Origin: Micavibrio_A sp964539025
Lineage (GTDB): Bacteria; Pseudomonadota; Alphaproteobacteria; Micavibrionales; Micavibrionaceae
Length of the DNA stretch: 64,000 nt
Direction: 5' to 3'
Assembly: GCA_964539025.1 (NCBI GenBank)
Contig: CAZIFA010000003.1
Location: 62,001 to 126,000 of the forward strand
The number at the start of each line of letters is the position of its first letter. Positions within the stretch are counted from its first letter, which is position 1. The notes beneath the pieces were generated by a model that ran no database searches, was not told the origin of the DNA, and saw only the letters and a list, made by a program, of their open reading frames with translations. A program made the translations under genes and the position numbers. Positions 23,019 through 31,144 of the stretch are shown here, piece by piece.

Positions 23019-23696
23019 ATGGGGGATAGCTTGAGTACGCAGACGTTTGCAGAGGCCGCGCGACATAAAGCGGTGATTGTTGAAGACGAATTAGAACTGG
23101 TAATACGCGCCGATAAAATCATGTCCGCTACATCGTGCGTTGGTGTATGCCTCGCCTCCATACTCGGCCAGCGCCGCAGCTATGGTCATGATTTGATCGA
23201 AACTGTGCGGGAAGATTTGTACCAATGGTCGCTCCAGGCCGCACACAAAGTCCTTGAACAGCGTCCGGATATCTTCCCTGCAAGTATCGCTTCCGATTTT
23301 ACGCCCCAGCGCGCATGGCCGATGGCCGTTGAGTCCGCATTTTACATGATGCAAAACTATAACGGGGGCATGATTCCAGATACCGATATCGGCATTCTTG
23401 ACTATCGAGAAGATTTTCCTGATGAGTATCGTCCCCATCGCATGGCGTTCGCACATCTTGTGGAAATAAACATGTCGGGGTTTTTGGATGAAGGCGCCCT
23501 CATGATCAAGGAACATCTGGGATATAAATACGATATCGATCCGCTTTGGTTGCCGTTGGTCATGCAAGTCGCACAAAAAAACAATGTCGATTTACAGACC
23601 ATGCCACTCACAACATGGTTCACGCCATGCCTGAGCGAGGCTCTGCACGACATATACCCGCAAACGCAGGTACAACGTAGCCGTCATTTAATATAA
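23019..23696 (+). CDS. Unknown protein, unit 1 of a four-copy tandem family
   Basis: This 225-residue, mainly helical soluble protein has no recognised family. It is the first of four copies of one unit found in three consecutive genes. Shared blocks in this copy are HKAVIVEDELELVIRADKI, TPQRAWPMAVESAFYMM, RPHRMAFAHLVE, the closing EHLGYKYDIDPLWLP and TTWFTPCLSEAL. A TTG at 23031 preceded by GGGGGA is an alternative start that would align better with the next gene; I keep the ATG. The next gene starts ten bases after the stop, so the set is probably an operon. No signal peptide, membrane helix or catalytic motif is visible. Confidence 0.75.
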   Translation: MGDSLSTQTFAEAARHKAVIVEDELELVIRADKIMSATSCVGVCLASILGQRRSYGHDLIETVREDLYQWSLQAAHKVLEQRPDIFPASIASDFTPQRAWPMAVESAFYMMQNYNGGMIPDTDIGILDYREDFPDEYRPHRMAFAHLVEINMSGFLDEGALMIKEHLGYKYDIDPLWLPLVMQVAQKNNVDLQTMPLTTWFTPCLSEALHDIYPQTQVQRSRHLI

Positions 23697-23706
23697 TCGG
23701 GATATC

Positions 23707-25068
23707 ATGAGCGCGATTAACCTTTCCACCAAGGCAGAAAAAGAACACCGCAAGCAGGCGGTGATTGTCGAAGGTGAAATTGAACTGGCCGAGCGCGCCG
23801 AAAAGATTCTTACCGCCACAAGCGCTATGGCCATATGCCTGGCCACCATGCTCGGGAAGAAAAAGAGTTACGGGCGTGCACTGGTGAAAACACTTCCGGA
23901 TGAACTTTATACCAAGGCACTCGAACTGGCCCCGGCTCTTATCCAGCTCAATCCCAAAATCATTCCGCCCGACATCATGAAAAATTTTGCGCCGGAACGC
24001 CTGTGGCCGATGGCGCTGGAACCTGCGTTTTATTTGTTGAACGGTTATGATGAAGTGGGATGTTTTCAAGGCACCGACATTAAAATCTATGAGCGCAGTG
24101 AAGATTTCCCCGAAAAACTCCGACCCCATCGCATGGCTTTCGCCCATCTCACCGAAAGCATATTGAGCGATTTTCTGAGCAAGGGCGCAGAGATGATTAC
24201 GAAACATATGGGATATCGCCACAAGATAGACCCGGTATGGCTGCCTGAAGTTTTGAGGGTCGCGGCGCAACGTGATCCTAATTATATGGACCACCCGCTT
24301 AATACATGGTTCACGCCTTCGCTGGCAATCGCATTGGATTTCGTATATCCGCGCACGCGATGGGAAGAAGTCCCGACCCTATCGCAACCGAAACAAACGC
24401 TCAGTGAAGATTTTGCAAACAGCGGCGATTTAAGCGGCGGATGGTACGAAGAAATGGGTCTTATCGATACCGCCAGAAAAACTTTCGAGGCGGCAAAAGC
24501 CGTGGCCTTTTGTATTTCTTTCATGCCGAAAAGGGGAACAAGCTGTTACCCCACCCTCGCCAAAGCCATCTCTCCCGAGATTTACAATATGGCGCACGGG
24601 TTGGCCCCTTCGCTTTTAGAACATTGGCCCAAATCCGCTTTCTCGAACGATATTCTTCAAAATCCATCGCCCGAGCGCGTGTGGCCAATGTTCGTGCATG
24701 TTGCTTTTTGCCATTCGCAAGGCGTTACGAAGGACCTGATAATTCCCGGCAGTACCGACACAGATATCTTCGATTTATCAAGAGATATTCCGCCCGAGCA
24801 GCACAAGATACGGCATGAATTTGCAAAAAACGCCGTAAATTCACTCACCGGGTTTATCAACACCGGCACCCAATTATTGCAAGAACATCTGGGATATAAA
24901 TACAAGCTAGACCCGTTCTGGCTTAAGCCTGCCATAGATGTGGGCCTGAAGAAGGAGGCTCTGACAAGAGCTAGCACAGAATGGATTTTGCCGTGCGTCC
25001 TCGATGCATGGAACAATATTTATCTCGATCATGCACTGAAAGATGGCGTCGTACTCCGCCCCAATTAA
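23707..25068 (+). CDS. Unknown protein, units 2 and 3 (internal duplication) of the tandem family
   Basis: This 453-residue protein is made of two copies of the unit found singly in the flanking genes. Copy one (about 1-225) has KQAVIVEGEIELAERAEKI, APERLWPMALEPAFYLL, RPHRMAFAHLTE, KHMGYRHKIDPVWLPE and NTWFTPSLAIALDF. Copy two (about 250-450) is more diverged: SPERVWPMFVHVAFC, QEHLGYKYKLDPFWLKP and TEWILPCVLDAW. The first copy is closest to the upstream gene, consistent with stepwise tandem duplication and fusion. There is no transmembrane or export signal. Function unknown. Confidence 0.78.
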   Translation: MSAINLSTKAEKEHRKQAVIVEGEIELAERAEKILTATSAMAICLATMLGKKKSYGRALVKTLPDELYTKALELAPALIQLNPKIIPPDIMKNFAPERLWPMALEPAFYLLNGYDEVGCFQGTDIKIYERSEDFPEKLRPHRMAFAHLTESILSDFLSKGAEMITKHMGYRHKIDPVWLPEVLRVAAQRDPNYMDHPLNTWFTPSLAIALDFVYPRTRWEEVPTLSQPKQTLSEDFANSGDLSGGWYEEMGLIDTARKTFEAAKAVAFCISFMPKRGTSCYPTLAKAISPEIYNMAHGLAPSLLEHWPKSAFSNDILQNPSPERVWPMFVHVAFCHSQGVTKDLIIPGSTDTDIFDLSRDIPPEQHKIRHEFAKNAVNSLTGFINTGTQLLQEHLGYKYKLDPFWLKPAIDVGLKKEALTRASTEWILPCVLDAWNNIYLDHALKDGVVLRPN

Positions 25069-25133
25069 ACATATGAAAAAATATGGCGAGCGGTACACGA
25101 AGATAATGGCTACAAAAGGGATATCAATAAGCC

Positions 25134-25811
25134 GTGAAAGATTACTATAACGATAAGGCCGATTTAACGGACCTAAACGATGCAGGCGTTCGGAAAACAA
25201 TCAAACACCACGGTCCTTCCCATCTCTGGGCGGCCATGTCCATTGGCATATGTCACGTCGGCATGCCGGGCAACAGCACATATCATACACAAGATTTAAT
25301 CGATAGTATCAGGCCCGAACTCTATGCCAAAGCCATCGATATCGCGCCTGTCGCGCTTCGAGGATATCAGCAATTATTTTCCAAGGAGAAATTAGCAACG
25401 ATGACACCAGACAATTCATGGCCTTTGGTGTTATCAGATGCCGTGTGCGACATTCTCGGCTATCCATGGGATGGAAAAATCCAAGGGCTCAATTTCACGC
25501 TTTTCGACAATCCCATGCTGCATATTATTCCAGACGACCGCGAAGAAGAGCTTTTAATGTCCCTGAACAGGGCTATGTATCTTTTGAATTCCTATCTGGC
25601 CGCTTCAAGTTTAAAGATGCGTGAGTATCTGAACTATCCGTACGAAATAGACCCGTACTGGGTAACCACTGTCGTGCAAATGGCCAATCTTGATAGAAAA
25701 CGTAATGGCAACGAGCATTTTTCAAAGGATTTAAAGGAGTGGTTCCCGCATTACTTCCATCTTTCGCGGAAAGCATATGGCGGTACGGACTATAAAAAAG
25801 GGTATAATTAG
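25134..25811 (+). CDS. Unknown protein, unit 4 (most diverged) of the tandem family
   Basis: This 225-residue protein starts at a GTG: the in-frame codon at 25128 is a stop, so no earlier start exists. It keeps the unit pattern in weaker form: SIRPELYAKAIDIAPVAL, TPDNSWPLVLSDAVCDIL, REYLNYPYEIDPYWVTTV and KEWFPHYF correspond to the PE-x-WPM, EHLGYKY-x-IDP-x-WL and TWFTP blocks. It lacks the RPHRMAFAH block (DREEELLMSLNRAMYLL stands there). A GGGATATCA sequence occurs before both this gene and the 23707 gene. Function unknown. Confidence 0.72.
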   Translation: MKDYYNDKADLTDLNDAGVRKTIKHHGPSHLWAAMSIGICHVGMPGNSTYHTQDLIDSIRPELYAKAIDIAPVALRGYQQLFSKEKLATMTPDNSWPLVLSDAVCDILGYPWDGKIQGLNFTLFDNPMLHIIPDDREEELLMSLNRAMYLLNSYLAASSLKMREYLNYPYEIDPYWVTTVVQMANLDRKRNGNEHFSKDLKEWFPHYFHLSRKAYGGTDYKKGYN

Positions 25812-25901
25812 GCCACAAAACCTCCACGAAACTGCGCATAATCCGGGCGCTTTCGCCCCCTACCCCTTGGCGGGCGTGCCGATACACTATAGAACAAATT
25901 G

Positions 25902-27050
25902 ATGATCATCCAGAACCAGACCCAGTTGAACGACCTTTGCGCGGCGCTCGCCAAGGGACCGTATCTTGCCATCGACACGGAATTCCTGCGCGACAAAACA
26001 TATTTTCCGCGTTTATGCCTTGTGCAGATGGCGGGACCGGATGTCGAAGCAGCCGCGGTTGATCCGTTTATCGAAGGGCTGGATTGGGAGCCTGTGCGCA
26101 CGTTGATGGCCAATCAAAATGTCTTGAAAGTTTTTCACGCGGCGCGCCAAGACCTCGAAATTTTTTATCACCTGTACAAAGTTTTGCCGACGCCGATTTA
26201 CGACACGCAAGTCGCGGCGATGGTGTGCGGGTTCGGCGATCAGGTCGCCTATAACGCACTGGTACGCGAATTGACGGGCCATGAGTTGGAGAAGAACGCG
26301 CAATTTACCGATTGGTCGCGCAGGCCGTTATCGCCCAAACAAATCCGTTATGCGCTCGACGATGTTGTTTATTTGCGCGAAGTGTATGAAAAGCTGCACG
26401 CGCGGCTGACGAAGCAGGGCCGCGAACAATGGGTGTTTGAAGAGATGGAAATCCTCAATTCCCCGCGCACCTACCAAAACCCGCCGAGTGAATCGTGGAA
26501 GCGCATCAAGGTACGATCCGATAGAGGCGATGTTCTGGCCGTTCTTCAGGCGCTTGCCGCTTGGCGCGAGGAAGAAGCCGTGCGCCGCGATGTGCCCCGA
26601 TCACGCATCCTCAAAGACGAAACAGTCGCCGATATCGCGATGTACAAACCGCGCGACGAGGAATCGTTGTTGCAGATACGATCACTGCCCGGAGACCTCG
26701 CCCGCGGCAAAGTCGGCAAACAAATTCTGGAGATGACGGCACGCGTTCTGGACGGGCCAAAAGAGAACTGGCCGCGCGTCCCCAGAAAAGAACCCTTTCC
26801 CAAAAACGCACAAGGCACGCTGGAGATGCTCAAGATGCTTCTTCGCATCAACTGTGCCGAAGAAGATGTTGCGGCAAAACTGGTGGCGGACACCGAAGAC
26901 CTTGAACGGCTTGCCACGGAACAAAACCCGGATATTCCCGCGCTGCATGGATGGCGGATGGAAATGTTCGGGCGGGACGCGCTCGACCTCAAAGAAGGTA
27001 AGATTGCGCTGAAACTAGAACGAGGACGCGTTCAAAAGGTGAAGGTCTGA
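25902..27050 (+). CDS. rnd: Ribonuclease D
   Basis: RNase D is a 3'-5' exonuclease that trims tRNA and other small-RNA 3' ends. The 382-residue protein carries the DEDDy exonuclease domain: LAIDTEFLRDKTYFPRLCLVQ (ExoI), VFHAARQDLEIFY (ExoII) and the ExoIII Tyr/Asp in KQIRYALDDVVYLREVYE. Two HRDC domains follow (SWKRIKVR... and the 290-375 region), the usual RNase D layout. I use the ATG at 25902; an adjacent TTG at 25899 is also in frame. The 3' end overlaps the convergent cupin gene by 36 bases. Confidence 0.94.
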   Translation: MIIQNQTQLNDLCAALAKGPYLAIDTEFLRDKTYFPRLCLVQMAGPDVEAAAVDPFIEGLDWEPVRTLMANQNVLKVFHAARQDLEIFYHLYKVLPTPIYDTQVAAMVCGFGDQVAYNALVRELTGHELEKNAQFTDWSRRPLSPKQIRYALDDVVYLREVYEKLHARLTKQGREQWVFEEMEILNSPRTYQNPPSESWKRIKVRSDRGDVLAVLQALAAWREEEAVRRDVPRSRILKDETVADIAMYKPRDEESLLQIRSLPGDLARGKVGKQILEMTARVLDGPKENWPRVPRKEPFPKNAQGTLEMLKMLLRINCAEEDVAAKLVADTEDLERLATEQNPDIPALHGWRMEMFGRDALDLKEGKIALKLERGRVQKVKV

Positions 27051-27641
27051 TTCTGCCAGCAGGCTTCCCGACGGCAGGTTTTTAAACCCGTAGCGCCTTG
27101 CATGTTCGCCCTGAATCCTCGCATATATCAACGCTGAATCGAATTCCACTTGGCTGGTCAGCGGATATGTCGCGCGATCGTTGGAATCAAGAAGCCGGAT
27201 CGTATCTTTCTCACGGCATATACCGCTCTGTGTTTCAATGACGGTAACGGGCCTGTCGGACGAGTTGATCATGCTGTGCACCGCGCCGCGTTTCATCGAG
27301 ATAGACTGCCCCGCCGGAACTTCGTAATGCCGCCCATCGAGGATGACCGAGAGCATGCCTTCGGCGACATCCCACAATTCTTCACGCCCGCGGTGGCGTT
27401 GTAGCGAGAGCATACGCCCCGGCTTTACCGTTATCCGCTTGATGCAAACATCGATGCCGAGTTCGCGCCGCGCCTCGATAACCTGATTACTCCCCCAAGG
27501 GGAAGCAACCACCTGCCCGGTCGTGTAGCGGGCATGATCCATGCCCAGCTTGTAAGATTCCACCCTCGCAATCTCTTGTCGATTGGCGGGATCGTTAAAA
27601 TCGTAATGCGGGTTCCATGCTGTGTTGAAAGATTCGGCCAT
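27015..27641 (-). CDS. Cupin-domain mannose-6-phosphate isomerase type II-like protein
   Basis: This 208-residue protein has a single cupin fold typical of the isomerase domain of type II phosphomannose isomerases: SPWGSNQVIEARRELGIDVCIKRI, metal-site LQRHRGREELWDVAEG, then GQSISMKRGAVHSMIN. It lacks the nucleotidyltransferase half of bifunctional ManC. It may interconvert fructose-6-P and mannose-6-P for surface polysaccharides, or be a related sugar-nucleotide cupin; the specificity is inferred. Its 3' end overlaps rnd antisense by 36 bases. A promoter probably lies in the 193-base gap shared with otsB. Confidence 0.8.
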   Translation of the reverse strand: MAESFNTAWNPHYDFNDPANRQEIARVESYKLGMDHARYTTGQVVASPWGSNQVIEARRELGIDVCIKRITVKPGRMLSLQRHRGREELWDVAEGMLSVILDGRHYEVPAGQSISMKRGAVHSMINSSDRPVTVIETQSGICREKDTIRLLDSNDRATYPLTSQVEFDSALIYARIQGEHARRYGFKNLPSGSLLAESDLHLLNASSF

Positions 27642-27797
27642 AAGATATGCATATCCTCTATGTGTGTTCTACAGGGGAATAGCCATAACGTTAACTATTA
27701 TTTTGCTACCCTTAACCATCCCTAACGTTTAAAAGGCAGTTTGATCCCACCGGATTGGTAAAAATGGTTAGAAAAGACTTAAAATTTCATGAAAATC

Positions 27798-27826
27798 TTG
27801 TTGCAAGGTTTAATTTTTCATAATAT
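27798..27826 (+). promoter_or_regulatory. Promoter placing otsB transcription start next to its ATG
   Basis: TTGTTG (27798-27803), a 17-base spacer and TATAAT-like TAATAT (27821-27826). The predicted +1 is about 27833, two bases before the otsB ATG, so the message would be leaderless; no Shine-Dalgarno is visible. Confidence 0.55.
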
Positions 27827-27834
27827 AAAGTAGC

Positions 27835-28683
27835 ATGCCTGAAAACATAAAATATAACAGCGTTCAAGAGATTTGCGCCGCCATCGACGCCATACCGCTC
27901 CGTAAGCGCGTCTATATCCTGGATCTGGATGGTACGCTTCTGGACATTAACCATGACGCGCCGGACGAGATCACGCTCGACGAAGCCACGCTCGAGCATA
28001 TTCAGATCCTCAATAAAATCACACATGGCGGCGTTGTCATCAACACCGGTCGCAAAAAATGGTTCGTCGACCAAATTTTACATGATTTTAAGCCGCGCGC
28101 GGCGCTGGAACATGGCGTATTTTATCGCAAGGAAGAGAATGGCGGCATCGAGCGCGTCGTCGGCGAAGTCGACATGAAGCTGCTTCGTGAATGCAACGAA
28201 AGAGCGATGAAATCCATTCGCCCTTATGATCTCGAACTGGAGTTTAAGTCACAGGGCATCGCCTATCACTGGCGTCATTGCAACCAGCCGCATGACACGA
28301 TGGATTTGGTTGCAGAAGCCGTGGCACGAACCACGATGCAGGATCACAACAACCAGACAACGCAACAAAAAGTGAAATATGTGGGCGGTTACAAAGTCTA
28401 TGATATGGGCCCTACCGACAAGGCCGACGCCGTCATCTATTTCATGGAAAATCATTATAAAGGCCGCATCCCGATTTATTTGGGGGATGAGAGAGCGGAC
28501 CAGCACGCGATGAAAGATATAGTGATCGATCATTATCGCGGCATCGGCATCGCAACAACCGGCGTCATCACCGGGCCGACATTCCGCGTTGCAGCGCCGT
28601 GCGACAACCGGGAAATTATTGCCAGAAACGTGCGGCACTATCAGCGGCAGACCGCTTTTGGCCCTGCGCTGGCAGCGGGTTAA
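27835..28683 (+). CDS. otsB: Trehalose-6-phosphate phosphatase (HAD superfamily)
   Basis: OtsB removes phosphate from trehalose-6-phosphate, the second step of trehalose synthesis. The 282-residue HAD protein has motif I YILDLDGTLLD near residue 33, motif II VINTGRKKW, the TPP-like ALEHGVFYRK, a cap region, motif III lysine in GPTDKADAV, and motif IV IYLGDERADQHAM. It lies directly upstream of a GT20 synthase gene, supporting the role. No Shine-Dalgarno precedes the ATG, and the promoter geometry suggests leaderless initiation. Sequence divergence from E. coli OtsB is large, so a related sugar phosphatase is a minor alternative. Confidence 0.85.
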   Translation: MPENIKYNSVQEICAAIDAIPLRKRVYILDLDGTLLDINHDAPDEITLDEATLEHIQILNKITHGGVVINTGRKKWFVDQILHDFKPRAALEHGVFYRKEENGGIERVVGEVDMKLLRECNERAMKSIRPYDLELEFKSQGIAYHWRHCNQPHDTMDLVAEAVARTTMQDHNNQTTQQKVKYVGGYKVYDMGPTDKADAVIYFMENHYKGRIPIYLGDERADQHAMKDIVIDHYRGIGIATTGVITGPTFRVAAPCDNREIIARNVRHYQRQTAFGPALAAG

Positions 28684-28766
28684 GAGAGTGCAACGCAGCA
28701 CTTAAAAGAGTTGATTTGAGACGAATAGAGTTTAAGAAGTAGTCGGTAATTAGGGTGTGTTAAAAA

Positions 28767-30476
28767 ATGACGACGGCGAATAATAAAAAGTTTCCAGCCG
28801 CATGGTTACTACAGTGGTGGTACAGCAATCCGCTGGCCGAAATCGCACGTCAGCATCCTATCCACCTGAGCGATCTTCCCGGCAAAAAAATCGTTATCGT
28901 CGCAACACGCGGGCCGGAGCGAGGAAAAGATATGGCCGGCGGCATGGCCCCAGCTCTTATGGAGGCCTGCAAAAAATTCGATTATAAATTCTGGTACTCA
29001 TATGGCGAAACGCCCGAAAGAAGTGCGTTAGGCCGCCTCCTGCTTGGAGCATTCAATGCATGGTACAAGAAAACCGTCCCTATTTCAGCGGATGAAGTTT
29101 TTGGCATTCGCGTACGCAAAGTTAAAGCAGAAAAAGATGAATGGGATGGTCAGTATAATGAATTTTGTAACCGCTGGGTCTGGCCCATTTGCCACAATTT
29201 GCAAAAATTTGCGAAAGACGTAACGCTCGCGGATTTTTATTTTAACTTGAATGCAAACGACAATCTTGCCAAACGCATCAAGCAGGATTTAAACGGCGAT
29301 TTAAAAACGCCAATCTGGATCCACGATTATCACCATATGTTCCTCGCCAGCGCGTTGCGCCGTCAAGGAGTCGGAAATCCGATTGTGTATTTCCACCATA
29401 TTCCTTTGCCGACGCTTGAAACGCTTCAAAAAAATCCGCGCGAAAAGAACCATTTCATAGAGATGGTGAAATCCATGAAAGCATGTGACGCCGTGGTTTT
29501 TCAAACGGAAGAAGTGACCAAACGGTTTTATGAACTTATCAATGAAATATTGCCTGGTGAAGATCCTGAGAAGACCATTGTGGAGATTCCTGAGTCCATT
29601 CCCGCTTATTCAGGTCACTTTATCCCAAGCGACCTGAACGGACGTCCCGAAAAGAAAGTCTTTATCGGCCATGCCCCGATCAGCATAAACACGAAGAAGA
29701 TCATGGAGTACGCCGCCAATCCTGTTTTAAGAACGGATAAAGCCAAAGCGCTCGATGCACAACTCGTTGCCGAAAATATCTTTATCAATTTTGAACGATG
29801 TGATTACTCCAAGGGTATTTTAGAACGTGTCAAAGCGTTTGAACAATTGCTCGAAGAAAATCCCGACCTTCGTGGAAAAACGCAGTTAGTGTTGGGTGCG
29901 CAGCCTACACGCGAAGGCGTCCAGGAATTCGACGAATACGCCAAACAGGTGAACGAGGTTGTTGAACGCCTGAATTCCAAATACAAAGCGAAAGATAAGG
30001 ATACCGTTATTTTTTGCAATGAACGAATTGAGCATGATGACGTCATGCGCTTAATGAAAAGCCGTGAAGGCCAGCGCAGAATCGGCCTGGTTACGCCATA
30101 CGAAGACGGCATGAACCTGACCGCCAAGGAATATGCCGCCGCGCAGGATTTGGTATATGCCGGACCTTTGGTTCTTTCCTCCGGCGCAGGCACGGCCAAG
30201 GAATTGGCGCTGGACGGCAAAGGCGCGATCATTTACGAGAAACTGGTCAACGGAAATGTCGACGTATTGGTCGCCGCGATGAAACAGGCCGTACACATGT
30301 CACAAGATGAGTGCAACGCGCGGGCCGCCGCCATGCAGGCGCATTTGCACGAATATAGCATCGACAAATGGATCAACTGGCACAATGAGAAGTTGTTCAC
30401 ACCCATGCAAAACGGCACGTTTTTTCCGAAGAACGATAACGATCCGACGCCTCTGCTTACATTCCGGGCAGCTTAA
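28767..30476 (+). CDS. otsA: Trehalose-6-phosphate synthase-like GT20 glycosyltransferase
   Basis: OtsA joins UDP-glucose and glucose-6-phosphate to trehalose-6-phosphate. The 569-residue protein shows family-20 landmarks: GGMAPALMEA (glycine-rich loop), CNRWVWPICHNL, IWIHDYHHMFLASALRR, IVYFHHIPLPT, VFQTEEVTKRFYE, and the nucleotide-binding VTPYEDGMNLTAKEYAAAQ. It is about 100 residues longer than E. coli OtsA, partly through an N-terminal stretch (residues 1-45) and inserts around residues 290-340. It follows otsB in the same direction; its 3' end overlaps hdaA antisense by 20 bases. Activity is likely; donor specificity is untested. Confidence 0.86.
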   Translation: MTTANNKKFPAAWLLQWWYSNPLAEIARQHPIHLSDLPGKKIVIVATRGPERGKDMAGGMAPALMEACKKFDYKFWYSYGETPERSALGRLLLGAFNAWYKKTVPISADEVFGIRVRKVKAEKDEWDGQYNEFCNRWVWPICHNLQKFAKDVTLADFYFNLNANDNLAKRIKQDLNGDLKTPIWIHDYHHMFLASALRRQGVGNPIVYFHHIPLPTLETLQKNPREKNHFIEMVKSMKACDAVVFQTEEVTKRFYELINEILPGEDPEKTIVEIPESIPAYSGHFIPSDLNGRPEKKVFIGHAPISINTKKIMEYAANPVLRTDKAKALDAQLVAENIFINFERCDYSKGILERVKAFEQLLEENPDLRGKTQLVLGAQPTREGVQEFDEYAKQVNEVVERLNSKYKAKDKDTVIFCNERIEHDDVMRLMKSREGQRRIGLVTPYEDGMNLTAKEYAAAQDLVYAGPLVLSSGAGTAKELALDGKGAIIYEKLVNGNVDVLVAAMKQAVHMSQDECNARAAAMQAHLHEYSIDKWINWHNEKLFTPMQNGTFFPKNDNDPTPLLTFRAA

Positions 30477-31143
30477 GAATTTCCTTCACAAGCGGAACAG
30501 ACACCGCGCGCTTATCGATCATCGCGCGGGAATCGGCCGCCTCCACGATACGCTGCGCTTCTTCGAACGAGCGTTCCATATGCGAGACAATATAATTGAT
30601 CACATCCTGCCCCACGCGAAGCTGACGATCATTAAAGAGTTTCACAAGGATGGCGCCGAGCAGTACATCATCGGGTTCACGGATAGCAACGGCGGGCGCG
30701 GCGCGAAGGCGGCTTGCAAGATCAGGCAGCGCGAAAGAGCGACGCACGGGGGCCTCTTGCAGCGTCAACAGGATCGAACGTTTTTCTTCTTTAAAAAGAT
30801 TATAGAGATGGAACAGCCCCTTCTCCCCTTCGACATTGCCGATAAGTTTATCGGCATCTTCCAGAATGACATGTTTGGCGGCGGAGGCTATCTGGCGAAT
30901 TGTGCTATCGTTGAGCGTTCCGGGATGTACACAGGCGGCGTTGCTTTTTTCCCCCCACACGGCGGCAAGATGGCTTTTGCCGCTTGCTATGGGGCCATAT
31001 AAAATCAGCACGGGCGCAGGCCAGTCTGGCCATAAATCAATCCACGCGACTGCGTCCTGATTGTTGGGCGCGATCAGGAAATCATCGCGGCCCATGGCGG
31101 TGCGATGACCGAGGTCAAAAGGTATCTGGCTGCTTTGCGCCAT
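30457..31143 (-). CDS. hdaA: DnaA-family replication regulator HdaA
   Basis: HdaA binds the DNA polymerase sliding clamp and stimulates ATP hydrolysis by DnaA, preventing over-initiation. The 228-residue protein (start at 31143, MAQSSQIPFDLGHR) begins with the clamp-binding pentamer-type motif QIPFDL. It has Walker A GPIASGKSHLAA, Walker B VILEDADKL, and the AAA+ lid LASRLRAAPAV. It lacks the DnaA DNA-binding domain, as expected. It is the last gene of the DUF2066 / AI-2E / hdaA unit, a standard alphaproteobacterial arrangement. The longer upstream frame overlaps the transporter gene and is not needed. Confidence 0.92.
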   Translation of the reverse strand: MAQSSQIPFDLGHRTAMGRDDFLIAPNNQDAVAWIDLWPDWPAPVLILYGPIASGKSHLAAVWGEKSNAACVHPGTLNDSTIRQIASAAKHVILEDADKLIGNVEGEKGLFHLYNLFKEEKRSILLTLQEAPVRRSFALPDLASRLRAAPAVAIREPDDVLLGAILVKLFNDRQLRVGQDVINYIVSHMERSFEEAQRIVEAADSRAMIDKRAVSVPLVKEILKLPGM

Positions 31144-31144
31144 G

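Noticed and set aside
25836..25860. GGGCGCTTTCGCCC hairpin after the tandem family as a terminator
   Set aside because: The stem is short and no T-run follows in either direction.
30307..31002. 231-codon plus-strand frame over the otsA end and hdaA
   Set aside because: It overlaps two certain genes out of frame and antisense; no ribosome site.
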